Assembly: GCA_021812845.1 (NCBI GenBank)
Contig: JAKAML010000006.1
Location: 1 to 14,187, forward strand
Direction: 5' to 3'
Source of the DNA: Pseudomonadota bacterium
GTDB lineage: Bacteria; Pseudomonadota; Alphaproteobacteria; Rhizobiales; Hyphomicrobiaceae
DNA: 14,187 nucleotides
The notes below the pieces were generated by a model. The model was not told the DNA's origin, searched no databases, and was given only the letters and a program-made list of their open reading frames with translations. Shown here piece by piece: positions 13,412-14,187 of the stretch. The translations under genes were made by a program, and so were the position numbers. Numbering within the stretch: the first letter of the stretch is position 1; each line of letters starts with the position of its first letter.

Positions 13412-14187
13412 TCAGATGCTGCCCTTGTCGATCCGGAGCGAGAACTCGGTATCGCCGCCCGAGGCCAGGATGCGCGCCTGCTCGACCCAGTTCTCGCGCT
13501 CGATGCGACCCTTGAAGTCGAGGATCTGGCTGACGCGGTCGATGTCGGCGGCGGTCCAGTTGGCCACCTGCTCGTAGCTCGAAACCCCGAGCGAGTTGAG
13601 CTTCTTCTCGATCAGGACACCGATGCCGCGGATCCGCTTCAGGTCGTCGACGCCGGCCGAGGTGGCCACGTCGCCGCGCAGGTGCTCGGAGCGGACGCTG
13701 CGCAGGACCGACATGTCGGAACGGCCCCCGCCGGCGGCGCGCTCGGTGCCGGGTGCGGCGGCGGCCGGACTGCCCGACACCGCGACCGACTTGTCGGGGA
13801 TCTTCGACGACGCCTCCTCGCGCTCGCGGATCGCGTCGACGAGGCGTGTCGGGCGGGGCGATTCCGCCTCGGCGGGCCGGGCCGGCTGGTCCGAGCGGCG
13901 CGCATAGCCGCCCCCGCCGCCGGCCAGCACCGCCGCCTGCTCGATCCAGTTCTCGCGCGCGATGCGACCCGGCGTCCCGAGCAGGCCGTTGAAGCGATCC
14001 GTGTCGGCCGCCGTCCAGGCCGCGATCTGGGAGAACCGCGCGATGCCCTGCGCGGCGAGCAGCTTCTCCACCTCGGCGTTGATGCCGTTGATGCGCTGCA
14101 GGTCGTCCCGCGGTGACAGGGCCGGACGTTCCTCGGCCGCGGCGGTGCCGCCACGCCGCGCAGAGGCGGCGGCGGCGGCAGCGATCG
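13412..14187 (-). CDS. Tandem helix-hairpin-helix protein (5' end cut by window edge)
   Basis: 257 residues are visible and the frame stays open to base 14187, so the start is missing. Two repeats of about 65 residues share the layout DDLxRIxGIx ... WTAADxDR ... GRIxRENWxEQAxxLAxGG: repeat one at about 13916-14107 and repeat two at about 13457-13648; I count about 35 identical positions of 65. The GI-turn motif is a helix-hairpin-helix, which commonly binds DNA non-specifically. In alphaproteobacteria I recall similar modules as C-terminal additions on NADH dehydrogenase subunit E and ribosomal protein L21, and as stand-alone proteins. The repeats are separated by a low-complexity Pro/Ala/Gly/Glu linker, and the visible N-terminal part is Ala-rich. 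Function unknown; a GTG at 14071 is unlikely to be the real start since repeat one begins upstream of it. Confidence 0.75.
   Translation of the reverse strand, partial: IAAAAAASARRGGTAAAEERPALSPRDDLQRINGINAEVEKLLAAQGIARFSQIAAWTAADTDRFNGLLGTPGRIARENWIEQAAVLAGGGGGYARRSDQPARPAEAESPRPTRLVDAIREREEASSKIPDKSVAVSGSPAAAAPGTERAAGGGRSDMSVLRSVRSEHLRGDVATSAGVDDLKRIRGIGVLIEKKLNSLGVSSYEQVANWTAADIDRVSQILDFKGRIERENWVEQARILASGGDTEFSLRIDKGSI

Noticed and set aside
14069..14071. GTG as start of the helix-hairpin-helix gene
   Set aside because: The frame and the first repeat (DDLQRINGI) continue upstream of it to the edge, so the true start is outside the window.

Overview
The window is a GC-rich, densely coded chromosomal segment of an alphaproteobacterium. 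The order rpoZ - relA/spoT - pdxJ - acpS - lepB on one strand is a classic alphaproteobacterial core cluster. The proteins have the alphaproteobacterial form: an omega subunit with an extended charged tail, a single bifunctional Rel, a one-pass signal peptidase and a large Slt. A Rhodospirillales or Hyphomicrobiales-like lineage is the best guess; the sequence alone does not fix the family. I see no tRNA, rRNA, CRISPR array, insertion sequence, integrase or prophage gene.

Layout. (1) Positions 1-5052, minus strand: rpoZ, the (p)ppGpp synthetase/hydrolase gene, pdxJ, acpS and lepB, transcribed right to left; lepB runs off the left edge a few codons before its expected end. A possible internal terminator after acpS and a sigma70-like promoter before lepB suggest that lepB can also be transcribed separately. 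A perfect TATAAT lies ahead of pdxJ. (2) Positions 5053-5803: a 751-bp divergent region without a convincing gene, relatively AT-rich in the middle, with a perfect 15-bp palindrome, a stable hairpin and a 14-bp tandem duplication. (3) Positions 5804-7617, plus strand: a NYN/LabA-type nuclease, a family 5 uracil-DNA glycosylase and a DUF3775 protein, closely spaced. (4) Positions 7612-9573, minus strand: dapA, smpB and a cysteine-free peroxiredoxin-fold protein. The last gene converges on the DUF3775 gene, and their two stop codons lie back to back in the hexamer CTATAG. (5) Positions 9785-13260, plus strand: a large soluble lytic transglycosylase and an alpha/beta hydrolase. (6) Positions 13412-14187, minus strand: a protein with two helix-hairpin-helix repeats, cut by the right edge.

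Functionally the window is mostly housekeeping: transcription and the stringent response (rpoZ, Rel), cofactor and lipid-carrier activation (pdxJ, acpS), protein export (lepB), ribosome rescue (smpB), lysine/diaminopimelate synthesis for the cell wall (dapA), wall turnover (slt) and base-excision repair (uracil-DNA glycosylase). I did not find a clear unknown multi-gene system. The most promising leads are the structured 751-bp intergenic region, the peroxiredoxin homologue whose two catalytic cysteine positions are Ser and Glu, the NYN/glycosylase/DUF3775 gene set, and the tandem helix-hairpin-helix protein at the right edge.
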